A stretch of 64,000 bases of DNA, taken from positions 42,381,039 through 42,445,038 of the forward strand of contig OZ020487.1 in the NCBI GenBank assembly GCA_963971405.1, read 5' to 3'. This DNA comes from Psococerastis gibbosa. Its lineage: Eukaryota > Arthropoda > Insecta > Psocodea > Psocidae. The notes beneath the pieces were generated by a model. That model made no database searches and had not been told where the DNA came from. It was given only the letters and a program-made list of their open reading frames with translations. This document shows, piece by piece, positions 1 through 11,660 of this stretch. Positions within the stretch are counted from its first letter, which is position 1. Every line of letters begins with the position of its first letter. The position numbers and the translations under genes are program-made.

Positions 1-1647
1 GGTTGCTGTTTCAGTCAGTTGTGACTCAGTGATGCAATGATGAGGCGATATAGGAGATATACTCGAGCCCAATGTAGAGGATTCACATTCATCATCTGTT
101 TGCTGCGCTGGTGTGCGAATTTGCTCCAAAAAGGAATTAATGTACTCGGAGTTAGAAGAAAGAACATTGCTTTGCTCGGGATTAGGCGTTGACATTGCAT
201 GCTGATCACTCTTAAATGATTCAAATGCAGATAATGGCGAATTTAATGAGTTAGGCAGATTTCTGCTGGAGCTGGGAGTTATTCCAGCAAACATTGAAGA
301 CTGTCTACCGTGCGTGCTTAACGGGGTGAATATATTACTCGTGGAAGCATCAAGTGTCACAGATGACGCCTCATCAGGGGTGCCAATTTGAGCATCTCGA
401 AACTCCTTCCCTTTTTTCTCCATACTAGATCTTAGAGATCGCAAGGATGTCACTGGTTGTTTGTGAGCGTAAACTTTGCCAGCAGTTGACGAGTTACGAA
501 GATCCAAAGCTATAACATATCCGTCAACTGTTCCCATAATAACACGGGATTCATCAGTCAAAAGATTGTCTACACAGGACAACGGCTTGCCCATGTCCTT
601 TTCAAAGACGGGTTTTTTCTCGCGCGTATCAAAAACTTGAAAGTTTTGCGACACTGAAACTGCCATCATTACAGTTGAATTCATTGATGAAAACGCTATT
701 CCTGCGCAGGCTGATAAAGATTTACTTTTAAATTGTGCTTTTGCCGCTCCCGTGTTTGTATCCCATAAAAGTACTGTGCCTGATAATGTGGAGCATGCCA
801 AATAGTTTCGGGTTAAAGGGGAAAATTGTAAATCGGAGAATTCTTCTTCAGTTTCAAATTTCAGAGTGCTTACTAGGTGATTGGTTGTGCAACTGTAGAG
901 GTGAATTACGTTAGAAAATGGTGCCGCAGCAATATGGTCGTCGTCCGAGTTTATACTGAGGAATTTGATCGGATTACTTTCCTGACAATTAAATTCAACT
1001 GTTGTCTTGCCTGATTTTACATCCGAAATTGATATTGCGCCGTTAAGAGCGCCTAAGACTAAATTACTGTTTGTCCAATTAAAAAATGCGGCAGCAGAGG
1101 CGTTCGGATGACTCAGCCTCTTCAAAACAGAAAGTATTGAGTTGCGGTTTGTGAGTATTGGTAGTGCACCTGAAACAATAAAAGCTTCGAGTAAGAACCT
1201 AGCCTCAGTAACGAAGTCGGTATCAGTACAGTATACCAGGCTCTTGTTAAATATCGGAAGAAAATAGATGCAGTACGTACAGAGGCCATAGGGTCGAGGA
1301 ACGTTTTGAAACCTAATTAAATAATTGGGGCCATGGATGAGTAGAATGCACGAAAAGTAGAAAGCCACAGCCTCAGAAATCTTGCCAACTACCCATTTTC
1401 TCTTATGACAAATTTCTCAGCGTCTGACGGCGACGAGTACCGGGCCTTGGTGAGTAAAAAAGAGTAAAAAAGTTAAGATACCTGAATCTTCAATTGCACA
1501 CACCAGGTAGTTTCCAGCGCAGCTTATGCGCCCACCACGCAATTGTTTTAAAACACTTTTGTAAACGTGACTGCCTGTTTGTTCAAACTCTGTACCGTCA
1601 TAAGTGAATACCTTCAGATTTTCTCCAAATGTAGCAATAGTAACCAT
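1..1647 (-). CDS. NEDD1: NEDD1/Grip71-like WD40 protein, 5' part (exons 1-2)
   Basis: Two exons join into one open frame. Exon 1 is 1482-1647, starting MVTIATFGENLKVFTYDG and ending at an AG|GTATCT donor. The 312-bp intron is 1170-1481, with a TTGTTTCAG acceptor. Exon 2 runs from 1169 to the left edge without a stop; the split codon is G|GT (Gly). About 445 residues are visible. WD40-like blades include GTVLLWDTNTG, FQVFDTREKKP and GYVIALDLRN, followed by a low-complexity Ser/Pro/Thr-rich stretch. The order of blades, the last one (ALDLRNSSTAGKVYAHKQPV) and the move into a disordered linker match NEDD1, which targets the gamma-tubulin ring complex to centrosomes and spindles through its C-terminal region; that region is outside the window. 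The start is chosen because it opens directly into the first blade, as in the family. Assignment is from remembered family pattern; another WD40 protein is possible. Confidence 0.72.
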
Positions 1648-1813
1648 TATTAATTATTATTATTATTAGTGCTAATGCAAATAGTGAGCTCGGAGTGGTA
1701 GGGTTAAACAAATATTCACATTATCGACATCTCAACTTGAATCTGAATTGTCAAAACTTGAACAATAATCAAGCGGTAACAAGTTTTTCTTAATTTTACC
1801 TTATCTTCATTTA
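1648..1813. other. Upstream region of the NEDD1-like gene
   Basis: About 165 bp lie between the NEDD1-like ATG and the first transposon remnant. They contain a short TAA/TTA-rich tract next to the start codon and no recognisable exon. This is the likely 5' UTR and promoter on the minus strand, but no core promoter element could be assigned. Confidence 0.3.
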
Positions 1814-2505
1814 AATGCCTCTTCTGTCGAAGATTGGCGATCATCATGGTAATGGAGACTGCTGCTCTGAAAATGGAAGTCTTGCTCTTACCAAACTTGT
1901 AATGAGTCATATAAACTACGGCATATTGGCCTGGGGAGGGACCTCCGTAGGGAACATGACACGACTGGATCCTATACTACAAGGTTTCGTCTACCTTAGA
2001 AAACTCCCGATTGAACTGAGAGCGGCGAGAAATGCTTCTAACTTCCCTAAATTGCTTAGAAACCAACTCTTAGAGAAAGCTTTTTACACTGTCACTGAGG
2101 CACTAGCACAATGACAATGACAGAACTACCTGATTTTGACGATACTCTGACGATTTTATCTTATACTTTACATGTATTGTATAATTTAAAGGAAATATAT
2201 ATTGTATTCTATTGTAAACCACTGCCTCAGGTTTTTCAACCAGGATGTTCTCCTTCTGCCAAGAGCCCTCAGTTCTTCTATCTTCCCTTGGATTATTGCA
2301 TGCAAAAGGAGATACTTTTTGCACCACACCATGTGGCCCAATGTTGGTTTCAGTTTCGTAACCATCAGCGGAAACTCGGTTTGTATATCCATTCGCTTCA
2401 TGACCTCACCATTAGGGACACAATTTCTCCAGGGTATGCGTAGCATTCGTCTGCTCTTCGGGCTCTCAGACACCATGCGGACGACACCCATAGAATGATT
2501 TATGC
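1814..2505 (-). mobile_element. RTE-like LINE 3'-end fragment, interrupted
   Basis: The minus strand encodes a degenerate C-terminus of an RTE-like endonuclease/reverse transcriptase, with peptides such as KYLLLHAIIQGKIEELRA and SWLKNLRQWF. The same end recurs at 9.6, 22.1, 22.9 and 60.7 kb. It is split: 1814-1896 and 2216-2505 join in sequence once the plus-strand LINE piece at 1897-2215 is removed. It lies in the interval upstream of the visible FARSA exons. Confidence 0.7.
1897..2215 (+). mobile_element. CR1/Jockey-like LINE 3' fragment nested in RTE fragment
   Basis: The frame reads LVMSHINYGILAWGG, then LRKLPIELRAARNASNF and EKAFYTVTEAL, stopping near 2112. These match the thumb and C-terminal region of non-LTR reverse transcriptases, followed by a short AT-rich 3' UTR. 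AAAC occurs at both junctions (1893-1896 and 2216-2219), and the surrounding RTE-like sequence is continuous across the gap, so this is a later, strongly 5'-truncated insertion. Confidence 0.68.
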
Positions 2506-2567
2506 CACAGATCAGCCAGAAGTTCAGCAAATTACCTTAACTTCTATGTTTGATATTATTTTTCTAG

Positions 2568-4650
2568 GTAAAGAAAGTTCATAGCACGGGTGGTTTTGGA
2601 TCTACCGGCTACCAGTATCAGTGGAAGGAGGAGGAGGCGCAGAAGAACTTGCTGAGGACGCACACCACAGCTGTGAGTGCTCGGATGCTTTATCGGTTGG
2701 CGCAGCAAAAAGAGTTCCAACCAGTCAAATATTTCAGCATTGATCGTGTTTTTCGGAATGAGACTCTCGATGCGACTCATCTTGCAGAATTCTTTCAGGT
2801 ACGTAATTATCTGCTGTTCTGTACAGTACATGCCATCATTGAGGGCACAGTGAAGGAATTTATGGATCAACTGAAGAAGGACGCAGGAGCTGAAGAGGGA
2901 GGCGCAGGACCAAGAGAGCTGGAGGATGATAAGAGGTAGTTGCTGCCAACCAATCGTTGAGATTGTGACCTCAGAAGAACAATATTCACGTAGTTGCTGT
3001 GATCTGCATCTTGACTATAAATGCTTCTATGTATATTTATTGGTTTTTAGGTTGAGGGAGTCATAGCTGACCACAATCTTACACTTGGTGACTTAATCGG
3101 AGTTCTAAATACTTTTTTCCTCAAATTGGGATTAGAAAAACTCAACTTCAAGCCTGCATATAATCCTTACACGGAGCCTAGTATGGAAATATTCTGCTTC
3201 CATCCAGGACTAAAAAAGTGGATTGAGGTAAGTACTGTACAACTACAGCTCGGATAAGGAATAAAATAAAAAACCTTCATAAGGTGCCACGGAAATGTAG
3301 TTCGCTTAATAAAGAACTACCTCGGATATAAAATGTACTTATGGCGCTTATTCCACCTACGTCAATAGTGCATAGTAAATGTGGTATTGACGTGGTAGCA
3401 GACATTGAAGACAGTCTAAAAATGTCTGCTACCACTTCAATACCACATTTACTATGCACTATTGACATGCGCCTTTTCCGAGTCAAAGGGAAGTCACTCA
3501 AAAAAATCAAAAAATGAGTGTATCAAATGTGTATCAAAAAAAGCAGAAAAAAATTCTCCGTTGAATGAAACAGAAGTAAATCAGAGAAAAAATCTGTATT
3601 CAAATTAAATGAGTTAATTCTCTTTCTGAGCAAAAAAAATCCCCACATGTTACGCTACTTGGTATAGAAGTAACTCCACTTCCTTCTCTACGGCCCGATT
3701 TATATGGCTACAGCAGCCTGCTCCAAACGGAAGCAACTCGAGCTCCTTTATTTATTTTATTTGAAAAAAATCAAAAAGAAAAAAAACGCCAAAACTGTTT
3801 TTGCAATTTACTCGAAACTAAAAATTTTTAGTTACTTCCCTTTGACTCGGAAAGGGCGAAGGTGGAATAAGCGCCTTATGAGACTTTACATGTAGAATTG
3901 AGCCAAAATGGAGATAAACCATATACAGTAGAATCCGTTTATTATGACATCGAAGGGAATTGACAAACACGTCACAATAATGCGGGTGTCATACAAAGGG
4001 TTTTGGAAAAAAAAAAGTTTATGTAAATATTAAATATGCATTTAATATATGATAGAGAAACATAGCAATAACAGTAAATCAATTATTAATTACAATTACA
4101 ATTAAATTATAATTACATAGAGAGTACTTACTTTTAATTTTTCCTTTTGTCCCTATGAGGACTCAGCGATACGGCAGGTTCTTTTCCACTCTTTGCGGTT
4201 CTGTGCTTCAGCTGCAAGTTGCTCCTAAAATTTTAAGGTTTTCTACCGTTAGCCTGGGCCGTCCTCGTCTCCTTCTTCCCTCTACTTCAATATGTTTTAT
4301 CCGCCTGGTGAAGTCGTTTGGCTGCCTTCTTTCGACGTAGCCCAACCATGACAGTCGTCGTTCTAGGGCTGCATTGTTTGTTTTGGTCGCGTTCACCTTT
4401 ATCCCATATTTATAGACAAAATACTAATTTTACCTATTTTTCGTTTCAGATCGGCAATTCTGGTATGTTTCGGCCTGAAATGTTGCTGCCCATGGGTCTT
4501 CCCGAGGATGTAACCGTCATTGCCTGGGGTCTCAGTTTAGAACGACCTACTATGATCAAGTATGGACTGAATAATATCAGAGATTTAGAAGGACCAAAAG
4601 TTGATTTGCAAATGGTGAAAGACAGTCCAATATGTAGATTGGATAAATAA
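2568..4650 (+). CDS. FARSA: Phenylalanyl-tRNA synthetase alpha subunit, last three exons
   Basis: The cytosolic alpha subunit carries the class II catalytic site that charges tRNA-Phe with phenylalanine, as an alpha2beta2 enzyme with FARSB. Exons are 2568-2798, 3051-3227 and 4450-4650, all phase 0 with clean AG/GT borders (donors GTACGT, GTAAGT). They encode about 202 residues. The motif 2 region reads [20 protein letters not shown], with the conserved [20 protein letters not shown] follows, and motif 3 is [13 protein letters not shown]. The protein ends SPICRLDK. Similarity to animal FARSA is very high and no lesion is seen. The usual length is about 500 residues, so roughly 300 N-terminal residues are missing; none were found between 1648 and 2567. 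The 1.2-kb last intron carries a foldback MITE and a LINE remnant. An AATAAA overlaps the stop codon (4646-4651). Confidence 0.95.
3343..3875. mobile_element. Foldback MITE (family E) in the FARSA intron
   Basis: The element begins GGCGCTTATTCCACC and ends in its complement at 3875, with TTAT on both sides. Inside, 3356-3408 and 3420-3473 form a near-perfect hairpin of about 50 bp with a roughly 12-nt loop, including the core GACGTGGTAGCAGACATT. A second inverted pair (CCGAGTCAAAGGGAAGT near 3478 and its complement near 3834) lies inside the outer ends. No coding capacity. Confidence 0.8.
3927..4015 (+). mobile_element. Possible pogo/Tigger-like terminal fragment
   Basis: TACAGTAGAATCCGTTTATT resembles the CAGTAGAA.. 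start of pogo-type inverted repeats next to a TA target. Only one end was found. It lies in the last FARSA intron. Confidence 0.25.
4200..4396 (-). mobile_element. LINE C-terminal remnant in the FARSA intron
   Basis: The minus-strand frame reads [16 protein letters not shown] and then [18 protein letters not shown]. This is the basic C-terminal segment (RRL.WLGHV.R...GRRxRGRP) found after the reverse transcriptase of RTE-like LINEs. Only about 65 codons remain. Confidence 0.6.
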
Positions 4651-7600
4651 ATGAAGTTTTGCCTAGCAATTGTACTCTGTTTCCCTGTTTTCCTCTGTTT
4701 CTCTGTTGGTCTATAATAGGGGTATTCACTGCGTTGATAGAAAAGGGAATAGAAAAATAGCTCAGAGTGAGGATACCTCCGTCAACCATAGAAATAGAAA
4801 AAACTAACCTAGCTTACCACCAAAGTTTCTTTGCCTTTGGCTGTTAACATATGAGCATCTGCTGTAGTCCACCTCTTGTCACATGTTTCCTTTTGTTGTT
4901 TTTTTATTAATTTATGTCGCAGAGCCCATTTTTTTAAATTAAATAAAAATAAAAAGGAAGATTCAAATTCAAAACTACAGCAAATATGGCCGTTTTCGAT
5001 TTCCCAAGTGCAGTTCCCCAACCTACCGGTTGGGTAAAGTAGGAAACATAGAAAAACGCGTATCCTTATGGCATTATTTTTCTACGTAGAAAAACTGGAG
5101 TTCTATTCCCTCAGTTTCCTACTTTCCCTTAGGGAAAACCAAACGCAGTGAATACCCTTAATACGGTATTGGAAATATCAATATTTGACTTTTGATAGCA
5201 TCCTAGTTGAGTGTAAGAGTGGACCACTAGGTTAATTCAGTAATAGAGTATAAAGCATATGAAGAAAGTATGTAACTTAATCATTTCTTTAATGCATACA
5301 GTACACTAATATATATATATATATAACTTATTGAATGACTCCCCTTCTGACGAGTTCACCCCATTAATGCTGAGGTTTACAAATATTGAAAGGTCTGGGT
5401 ATTTTTTATTCAATTAATTAAAAGAAAGGGCGACCTTATGTCGCCAATTAGAAGGAAGAAGGATACTATCCACAGTTTCGATTTAAGCAAGATAATGACG
5501 GAAATAAAAATCGTATTATTTTAAACTCTAAAATGTATTGTATAGATAAGCATATTGTACTGATATATAAATTAATGTCAAACTATACCAATTAAGCTAG
5601 TTTTTCCCATCTTATCTTTAATAGATTTTTCCATTTTTCTTACAATAATAAATGACTGGAATGGAAGCAAACCGGACAAAGCCCATCGGAGTTAATTTTT
5701 TGGGTGAGCCAAAAAAAACTGTAGCTAATGTCCATGTGATTGCTTCTAAATCTAATCTCTGAAATAGTTTTACGCTGGTCAAAGCCGGAATTAGCGTCTG
5801 ACAAGTGATAATAAATTCAATGGATAGATTTTAACCAGTCGAATCCATCGGTGCCAATGAATCGATTTCAGAAATATCAATTAATATGCCTGTATTATTT
5901 AAGGCCACACAAATAAATAAATAAATAAATCTTTAATCGTCATATTTTACGCTGAGAGCCATATTACTTTAACTGTCTTGAAAAGATTCATGTATTAGGA
6001 ATATCCTTGTTCTGCTAAAAGTTTTGAAATCCGCGCTAGTAGTGGCACCAGGTGAATGTCGTGTCAGAAGCAGACTGTAAACAACTAAGACCAAGACTAA
6101 CAAAAATCCAAAATGTCGGAATGTTGTAATTTGTGTCATATGTGTGGTGTGTGTTCATTTCTTTAATTATAAAGGATATTAACAAGTGAGCTTCCTGAAG
6201 CCCACACAGGTAAGCAAGAAATTTTGTCCATGTTACTGATTAATAGTCAGATCAAAGGATTCTTTCAAGTTTGTGATATATCCGTTGCATAACATTGTGG
6301 TCTCGACAACCACAAAGACAATAACAATAACCGTGTAAATGTCCTATGACTGGATGTTTAAAATTGAATACCGTTTATGAGGCGTACAGGACAGAAAGAC
6401 GTGGAAACTACATAAAAAAACAATTTTTGTTTTGGCGGGAGGTTATATTAAAATCCGTCAGCTCTTCGCCTGCTGACTGCCAATTGCATTTGGTGGATTC
6501 AGTCGCGCTTATGGCTCCGTGAAGTGAGGTTGGTAAAAATAGCTTTCTTGTTTTTTCGGATTTTGACGGAAAGTTTGTGTTTATTTTCTCTCTGTTTTTC
6601 TGTGGGTGTCCAGTTTTAAATGCTGTTTCAATTCCCCGATTTCTATGAAGCTCTTGACTTTTAGAAATCGCTGCTACATTTTATTTAATGCTATGCTGGA
6701 GAGGCATCTGCCTGGTGAGTGTAAAAACAACAAATTATTATTTGCCTTGCAGTGGAATAATAATTGTCAATTTTTGTGTTAAAAAAATTTGCCTGTTACA
6801 ATTGGTAGCCTATAGATCTATAAAAGGAACGATCGATTGCACAGATTACTATCTTAACTGGCTAAGACAAATAGGAACAAATCTCGTCTTGTTTTTAGGC
6901 TTTGCTCACTCTTTTGATAAAACGAGGAAAATCTCTGTAAACCTAACTTATGCCATTAGAATGACAAAATCTGTGCTATGCTGTATACCTAGTACAGGTG
7001 CGATGTTGCTTACATGATTTTGCTTTAAATTTTTGCATTAGCTGTGAAAGTCATTAATTATTCAATTCATCTCAAGACCCAAGACCAGGTAGAACTCGTA
7101 TAATGAGAACCTAGTATGTCTGGCTTGTTTTACTACATGGGTGCGAATTGTGAAACCTTGCATATTAGCGAGAAAGACCGAAACAAGTTTAATACAGGTG
7201 TGATGTGGTGGTACAGAAAAATGCTAAGAATAGTTAGGTCTGTTGCGGTTATATGTATTTTTTTTTTGCCGAATTTGATGATGTACTTCCTACTTTCTGA
7301 AATGCTAGTTAATTCTATTATAAAATCTTGACGTGCCCTTATTAAAAAATCTAAAACAAAATAAGTTTCATGCGAAAGCATACGTTAGAAACGGGGGGGG
7401 GGGGTTGTTGTTTATGCATACCATCAATAGTAAAGTCGGGCTATTAATTCGGAGGTGACCAGGACTCGACACGCCCTGAGATGACTGGTAGTCTCAGCGC
7501 GTTATAATGGCCCACCCCTGCCTACGCTGTAGACACTAATAAGTTTGCTGCAGTTTGGAATAGGCTCGGTTCCGGTGGAATGGTCATTGGCATACACATA

Positions 7601-8225
7601 CACAAGTAGGTACTGTATAGGTACATAGTTAAGTAGACGAAAAGTCGTTGTTAGATGATAAGGTCGGTTGCAGTAAATTATGTATTTCGTTGTGTTTCCA
7701 ATGAGATTTTACTGACAGACAGTACAACGAGCATTTTTCATCCTGTTTCTTTCTCCTTTTCGTTGGAAAATTTATGTTGTAGTTAATTTGGTGGCCCCCT
7801 GTAGATGACTGTTGAAATCGGAGTGAGCTTTAGTGAGATCAGTGTGCCCTTTGTATTCAACAGTGGAGGGGCTTTGCGAAATGTTTGTTCTCCGCTATAC
7901 CTTGTCTCCATATCACCATTAAATGACACATTTAGTCCCCATCTCTGTGTTTCCACCATTTTTATTTTCTCGACCTTCGTGCAGAATATTTTTTTGTCCT
8001 GAAATTGTGGTGATTTGGTTATTAGGACCAACTCATGGGCTGTGCCTTATTAGATCGGTGTTGGGTTTACGAAATTCCCATTTTCAATGATGTAGAAAAT
8101 GCAAAATTAACATTTCACACCAGACCCTTTTATTTTGAAGGTCTGTTATAGACGTAGTCAACTTTAGTGGCCCATTGAACCTGGCCCTGCCAACGGCCTC
8201 ATAGATTTTTTTTAGGATATTATTG
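4651..8225. other. Region without a recognisable gene
   Basis: AT-rich sequence after the FARSA stop codon. It holds an (AT)n run near 5310-5326, an (AAAT)n run near 5911-5930 and a G10-12 run near 7394. Short ORFs (for example 6688-7017) do not resemble known proteins. Two stretches look like exon ends with good donors: CCCACACAG|GTAAGC near 6207 and ATGCTGGAGAGGCATCTG.. followed by GTGAGT near 6714. Both are unproven. Confidence 0.4.
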
Positions 8226-8227
8226 GT

Positions 8228-8510
8228 ATTGTTTTTGTATGGAATTTGGCGATCATCATGGCAATTTAAATGGTTTCCCGTTGCCTTCTGCTTCCTTATG
8301 CCGTTGACTCTCGAGTTCCTCCGCCTTCAGGGCCAGTTTCCCACCTCCAGAAAAATAGAGGGTCATGCACAGAAAACACTGTGTCTTCCGCTTATCCAGG
8401 GTCAAACTTGGTCCCCTATCTTTTCAGTCGCTTTTACGCGCTTCCATCCTCACCAAGAGAAGATACAAATTAGGGATTTTTGCGTCTTCGCCTCTGAGAC
8501 CATATAACTG
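8228..8510 (+). repeat. Dispersed repeat R2
   Basis: Shares a block with 25085-25400 (inverted), 44735-45010, 56385-56520 and 60850-61130. The shared text includes CCGTTGCCTTCTGCTTCCTT and CCTCCGCCTTCAGGGCCAGT. It often ends in the same GATTGGCGATCATCATGG tail as the RTE-like fragments, suggesting a related retroposon 3' end. No intact frame. Confidence 0.55.
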
Positions 8511-8934
8511 TCACACTCCGAATACCACTAATTGGGACATTCTATGGATTAGAGTATTCTGAGTGGACTTATGTGAGGGGAATCATATAAACTTGGTAAC
8601 AATGGCATTACTCAGAAGCTCAGAAACTTACAACAATGTAACAGGCGTCTGTGTGACTTAATAGAGAATATACAATCGAAAGGGGAATAGCTACAAGTGT
8701 AAATAATTAATTATCTCATGAACTTCTACCTATTGTAGAGCTGTCGAGAATATCACATCCCTTTCATTTGCAAAAAGGCTGTGTATGTACAGTATGTATA
8801 TGGTATGTACTCGTGTATAGGCATAGCACGGATTGGCCTCAATTCCAGAACTTGATATGTCAAAAAAAAAAACGGTTGGTAAGGGCGTCTGTTGAAAGGT
8901 GTTCTTAAACTAAACTCATTATTAGTGTGCGCTA

Positions 8935-9560
8935 TCTTAATATATATATTTCGACTGTCCGTGTGTTGTCCCGGGCCTCCTCTCAAACGACTGGACCGAT
9001 TATGATGAATTTTTTTTGTGTGTGTTCAAGGAGATTCGAGGATGGTTTAAGTTAACAATTTGGTCCACTGGAGAATGTTTTTATAATTAATTTTAGTAGT
9101 TTAAGTAGTTGTTGATTTTGGAATGTTTTACATTGAACCCGGCAAACCGACGTCTAACGGCGGGCTGTGCTACCATTAATTTTCGTTTATCCCGACAGTT
9201 GGCGCTACCATCGCCAACAGAGATCAACTGCCATCTGACCACGCCTATTTATAGGGGCATTTTGGCGAAATTCAAATTTAATAGTTTTATTAAATGTTTT
9301 CTTTGTTGTTTCACATATTATTATATTTGTTATTTACATTTATTACATATATTGTTTAAAACGGAAATAGCCGAAGTCGGGTGGCTTCAATCCGAATGTT
9401 TACGATGAGTCTATAATTTTACTATGTCTATGGTGTGACCACAATTAATTTACATGAGCAGTGACTGCGAGGCCGTAGGCCGAGCTACCGCCCGCGGCAG
9501 GCGCAAGTGGTGGAGGCAGCAGCCGAAGGCTGCGCCGGGAACTGCTTGTATATCATATTA
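8935..9560 (+). mobile_element. Possible Helitron/Helentron-like element
   Basis: Starts in TATATATATTTCGACTGTCC followed by GACTGGACCGATTATGATGA, a combination common at the 5' end of arthropod Helitron-like elements. It closes in a GC-rich block with the perfect hairpin GCAGCCGAAGGCTGC near 9520. No Rep/helicase coding sequence, so at most non-autonomous. Class assignment is inference. Confidence 0.35.
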
Positions 9561-9599
9561 AATCAAAATGTGGACGAATATTTATTCGAAGGGATGCTA

Positions 9600-9965
9600 A
9601 ATTTTTGATAACTATTTTCTTCTTGAAATGCCTTTTCTATCGAAGATTGGCGATCATCGTGGCTATTTGAACCGGGTGCTCTGAAAAGGGAAATCATGCT
9701 CTTGCCAAACAACTGCCTCAGGGGTTTCATCCAAAATGTTCTAGGGGCCCTCTGTCCTTCTATCTTCCCTTGGATTATTACTCGCAGAAGGCGATATTTT
9801 TCGTTACCAATCATATGGCCGAAGTAGGTATGTTTTCCGTTCCTTAACTGTCAGCAGCAACTCGACTTCGGTATCAATTCGCCTCAGGACCTCAGCATTA
9901 GGAACGCGATCTCTTTAGTATATGCGCAGCATTCGTCTGTGTGCGCACATTTCAAATGCACTCAT
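9600..9965 (-). mobile_element. RTE-like LINE 3'-end fragment
   Basis: The minus strand reads GNEKYRLLRVIIQGKIEG and LRQLFGKSMISLFRAPGS, then the ANLR-type tail region. Frameshifts and stops interrupt the upstream part. Same family as 1814-2505 and 22030-22404. Confidence 0.65.
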
Positions 9966-10985
9966 TCAGTTCTCCTGTTCTCTGTTCTCCTGAAAACTCA
10001 GTCAGTGTTAACTTTTTTAACTTTCTTAAAAAAAAAAAAGGTTTAACCGCGTACAAACAACTTAATGAATGTATCTGATTAATCTCTTCAATCGCCTTAC
10101 TAAGTCACCGTCTCCGACCGCAAGGTGTGTAGATACTCGCACTAGTAAAAGCACAAGCACGCTACCACCTTGCCACCGAAGTTACTATCTACACAAGTTA
10201 CGAAAGGTTTGCCCATGTCTTTTTCGCAGAAATTTCAGGCTTGAAGGCTGTAATTTAAATCTGTAAGTTAACCAAGTTTGGATACGAGTCTGGCCCGTCT
10301 GTCTGGGTGCATAGTAATTCAAATCGAAGCTGAGAACATAAGCTTGTCAATGACTCATTCCTGTATGCAAGGATGACGTCATGGCGAAGGTGTGGTGGAT
10401 GTAATGGCCTTCTCACCCGAGAAATATTGGAATTTTCCTGTTTATTTTTGAAAGTTGGACGTAACGTGACAATTGTACATTTAATTACGCGTAGGTGTAT
10501 TTCTTATGCAATCATAAGTTGACCTTGTTCTTATGGGCCAATAGGTGTGATAACGATGGGAAATAGTTTTTTTTATTAATAATAATAATTATTAGAGTAG
10601 TGGTACAGACTCCGACTTTCAACCGATGAATAATTCTTCTGACCACTTTCATATCTAATGGGCTATGGAAATTAATTATTTAATTTCGTCAAAAATACAC
10701 AGCCATTGCTTGGCAACGAATTATTTTGAAATCTGTCCCTTAAGACGGGTTTCCCTGTGTTCATAGCTTTATTGATTTCTATCATCTCTAGGTAGTACAG
10801 CAATTTACCCTTACCACCCAGGGATAAGATTTTAAAACCATGAAAATTACTAGGATCGAGGTTGTTTGTATGTTAAGCCAGAGTGGACGTAGTTTTAGAC
10901 TTGCCTATTCCCCCTTTATGGTCTTATTCTGACAATATCTTTCGGTCTAGCCCACATATTTTTTAGTTCTACCAACTTGAAAAAG

Positions 10986-11270
10986 TTATTTCTTCTGGCT
11001 GTACAGCCCTTGATGAGCTTTGGCCTGTTCGAAAACACTCCTCCAGTCATCTCGGGTTTGTATAACGCTCCACCATCTACGGACTCCCAACTTGCGAAAG
11101 TCAGTTTCTAACTCATCCTTCCAGCCTTTTCGAGGACGTCCCGCCAGTCGTCTTCCTGTCATGCTTGCTTTGTACATCTTGTTCGGCACACGGTCGTCTG
11201 ACATTCTCGCGACGTTTCCCAGCCATCTTAGGCGTTGCGACTTTATAAACAAAGTTATTAGCATATATTA
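10986..11270 (-). mobile_element. LINE reverse-transcriptase C-terminus fragment
   Basis: An open minus-strand frame of about 90 codons reads SQRLRWLGNVARMSDDRVP, TGRRLAGRPRKGWKDELE and FEQAKAHQGL. This is the signature C-terminal tail of RTE-like LINEs (RLRWxGHVARM...GRRxxGRPRxRW...EQAKAHxGL). Related fragments occur at 23750-24160, 24765-24945, 43420-43500 and 47112-47400. Confidence 0.75.
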
Positions 11271-11383
11271 CCTTCAATGACCATTCCTGTATTCCAATAA
11301 TTAATTTCAATTTCCCGCGCATATTTTAACACCGTCATGTGACACCTTACTAATGCGGTATTAAAAAATAAACCCCGGGATTC

Positions 11384-11569
11384 AAGGCCGTAGCCAGGAT
11401 TTTTTTTCGGGGGGGGGGGGGGTTGAGAATTTTTTTCATTGGATATTGCATAGTGGTTTTTATTTTTCCTCTCAAAACCCGATTCTATCTAGTATCAAGC
11501 CATTTCATTTCGGGGGGGGGGGGGGGGGGGGGTTGAACCCCCATGAACCCTCCTTTGGCTACGGCCTTG
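11384..11569. mobile_element. Family L MITE (GGCCGTAGCCAGGA ends)
   Basis: Inverted ends AAGGCCGTAGCCAGGA and TTTGGCTACGGCCTTG enclose about 185 bp with two long G runs (11411-11422 and 11513-11532). Related copies are at 21120-21180 (one end), 21680-21848, 25858-26633 and 63942 to the edge. No coding capacity. Confidence 0.65.
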
Positions 11570-11660
11570 CCGGTATTATATAAACCCCTGTGTTACGTTA
11601 ATCCCAAATCGCCATAAAAGGGCTGCAGGATTGCCAATGGTATGGCTATGACTCTGATAA

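Noticed and set aside
3696..3895. 63-codon ORF in the FARSA intron
   Set aside because: Lies inside the foldback element and is lysine-rich from AT bias.
5300..5330. TATATATATA as a promoter TATA box
   Set aside because: An (AT)n microsatellite with no supported gene start nearby.
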